64,000 nucleotides of DNA, from assembly GCF_051020955.1 (NCBI RefSeq), contig NW_027476305.1:124001-188000 (forward strand). Direction: 5' to 3'. Numbering within the stretch: the stretch's first letter is position 1; each line of letters begins with the position of its first letter. This document shows, in pieces, positions 63,231-64,000 of this stretch. Under the pieces are notes generated by a model. The model had not been told where the DNA came from. It worked only from the letters and a program-made list of their open reading frames with translations, and did not search any database. Made by a program: the position numbers and the translations under genes. Source of the stretch: Megalopta genalis. Lineage: Eukaryota > Arthropoda > Insecta > Hymenoptera > Halictidae.

Positions 63231-64000
63231 TCATTTATATCGGAAGTATTTGAAACTAAATCATATGTGTCGTATGTATTTGAAGCTGAACCTGCTACAT
63301 CGTATTGATTTGAAGTTAAATCTAGTGTATCCCATGGATTTGAAGCTAAACCTTCTACATCGCATTGATTTGCAGCTAAATCATGTGTTTCGCATGGATT
63401 TGAAGCTAACTAGTTCGTTGCGCAGGCAGTTAAATCTAAATAACGTATATCACAAGTATTTGAAGCTAAACCATTTGTTTCTCATGGATTTGAAGCTAAA
63501 CCTTATACATCGTATTGATTTGAAGCTAAATCATGTGTTTCGCATGGATCTGAAGCTAACTCGTTTGTTTCGCATGCAGTTGTAGCTAAATAATGTATGT
63601 CACAAGTATTTGTAGCTAAACCATTTGTTTCGAATGGATGTGAAGCTAAGCCATCTACTTCGCATTGATTTGAAGCTAAATCATTTGTTTCGCATGGAAT
63701 TGTAGCTACCTCGTTTGTTCCTCCAGCTTTGAAGCTATATCATTTATATCGGAAGTATTTGAAGCTAAATCATATGTGTCGTATGTATTTGAAGCTGAAC
63801 CTTCTACATCGCATTGATTTGAAGCTAAATCTAGTGTATCGCATGGATTTGAAGCTAAACCGTCTACATCGCATTGATTTGAAGCTAAATCATGTGTTTC
63901 GCATGGATTTGAAGCTAACTCGTTCGTTTCACCTGCAGTTGAATCTACAACACTTACACAGCAAGTATTTGAAGCTGAATCATGTGTATCGCATGGATTT
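63231..64000. repeat. Right-edge block of the array
   Basis: Units related to 50.4-50.7 kb continue to the last base, with one short unit near 63,730 (CCAGCTTTGAAGC). The array is cut by the window edge. Confidence 0.85.

Larger units (their letters stand above)
1..64000. repeat. 30-bp tandem repeat (minisatellite/satellite) array filling the window
   Basis: Every part of the window is built from a unit of about 30 bp. The core TTTGAAGCTA is nearly constant. The flanks vary among a limited set of types, for example ...AAATCATGTGTTTCG, ...AAACCTTCTACATCG, ...AACTCGTTTGTTTCG, ...ATATCACTTATATCG and ...ACCTCGTTTGTTCCT. Unit starts are usually CATGG, CATTG, CATGC or CAAGT. Units are head to tail in one orientation; I found no inverted segment. 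Some units are 29 or 31 bp, so the phase drifts by only a few bases over 64 kb. Almost every unit carries AGCT, an AluI site. No unique sequence flanks the array. The family is not one I recognise by name. A eukaryotic satellite is the inference; a decayed coding repeat is the main alternative. Confidence 0.97.

Noticed and set aside
1..64000. CRISPR array
   Set aside because: Units are contiguous and related along their whole length. There are no unique spacers and no cas genes.
1..64000. CENP-B box or telomere repeat
   Set aside because: I looked for the CENP-B box consensus and for short telomere-like repeats in the unit types and saw neither; no centromere or telomere role can be claimed from the sequence.
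1..64000. Single large gene with introns made of repeats
   Set aside because: I could not identify any non-repeat exon, splice-bounded reading frame or promoter; it cannot be excluded without transcript data.

Overview
The whole 64-kb window is one tandem-repeat array. From the first base to the last it consists of a unit of about 30 bp (roughly 2,130 units), and no unique DNA is visible at either end, so the array continues beyond both edges. Each unit has a nearly constant core, TTTGAAGCTA on the plus strand, and a variable remainder. The most common pair of neighbouring units differ after the core (AAATCATGTGTTTCG versus AAACCTTCTACATCG), which gives a secondary 60-bp rhythm. I see no protein-coding gene, tRNA, rRNA, transposon, CRISPR array or recognisable regulatory site that I would defend. 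Organism: long higher-order satellite arrays of this kind are typical of eukaryotic nuclear genomes, and base composition is moderately AT-rich. I infer a eukaryote but cannot name a group.

Layout. 1-9.5 kb: three tandem copies of a 2.3-kb higher-order repeat (HOR), plus a partial, diverged copy at the left. 8.7-22.2 kb: an almost perfect 6,758-bp tandem duplication (225 units, eight of them 31 bp). 22.2-25.4 kb: more modules of that family. 25.4-33.1 kb: a more diverged stretch with little HOR order, apart from one local duplication at 30.2-31.7 kb. 33.1-59.1 kb: a second HOR family, including a 5,880-bp block at 38.1-44.0 kb, its shortened tandem copy at 44.0-47.7 kb, and a reshuffled copy at 54.7-59.1 kb. 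60.9-63.2 kb: a 1,170-bp tandem duplication.

Because 30 is divisible by 3, every reading frame keeps its phase from unit to unit, so long open frames appear on both strands. One plus frame reads as a decapeptide like MDLKLNHVFR. The minus frame that stays open reads as NPCETHDLAS / NQCDVEGLAS. Both are interrupted repeatedly by stops and by 1-bp indels. Among 16 differences that I compared by hand between recent duplicates, 4 are silent in the plus frame and 5 in the minus frame, which is about what no selection would give. I therefore treat the open frames as by-products of the repeat, while noting that the minus-frame peptide could be the relic of a coding repeat.

Duplication and deletion lengths are multiples of 30 bp once individual odd-length units are counted. 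This points to unequal exchange in register as the process shaping the array.
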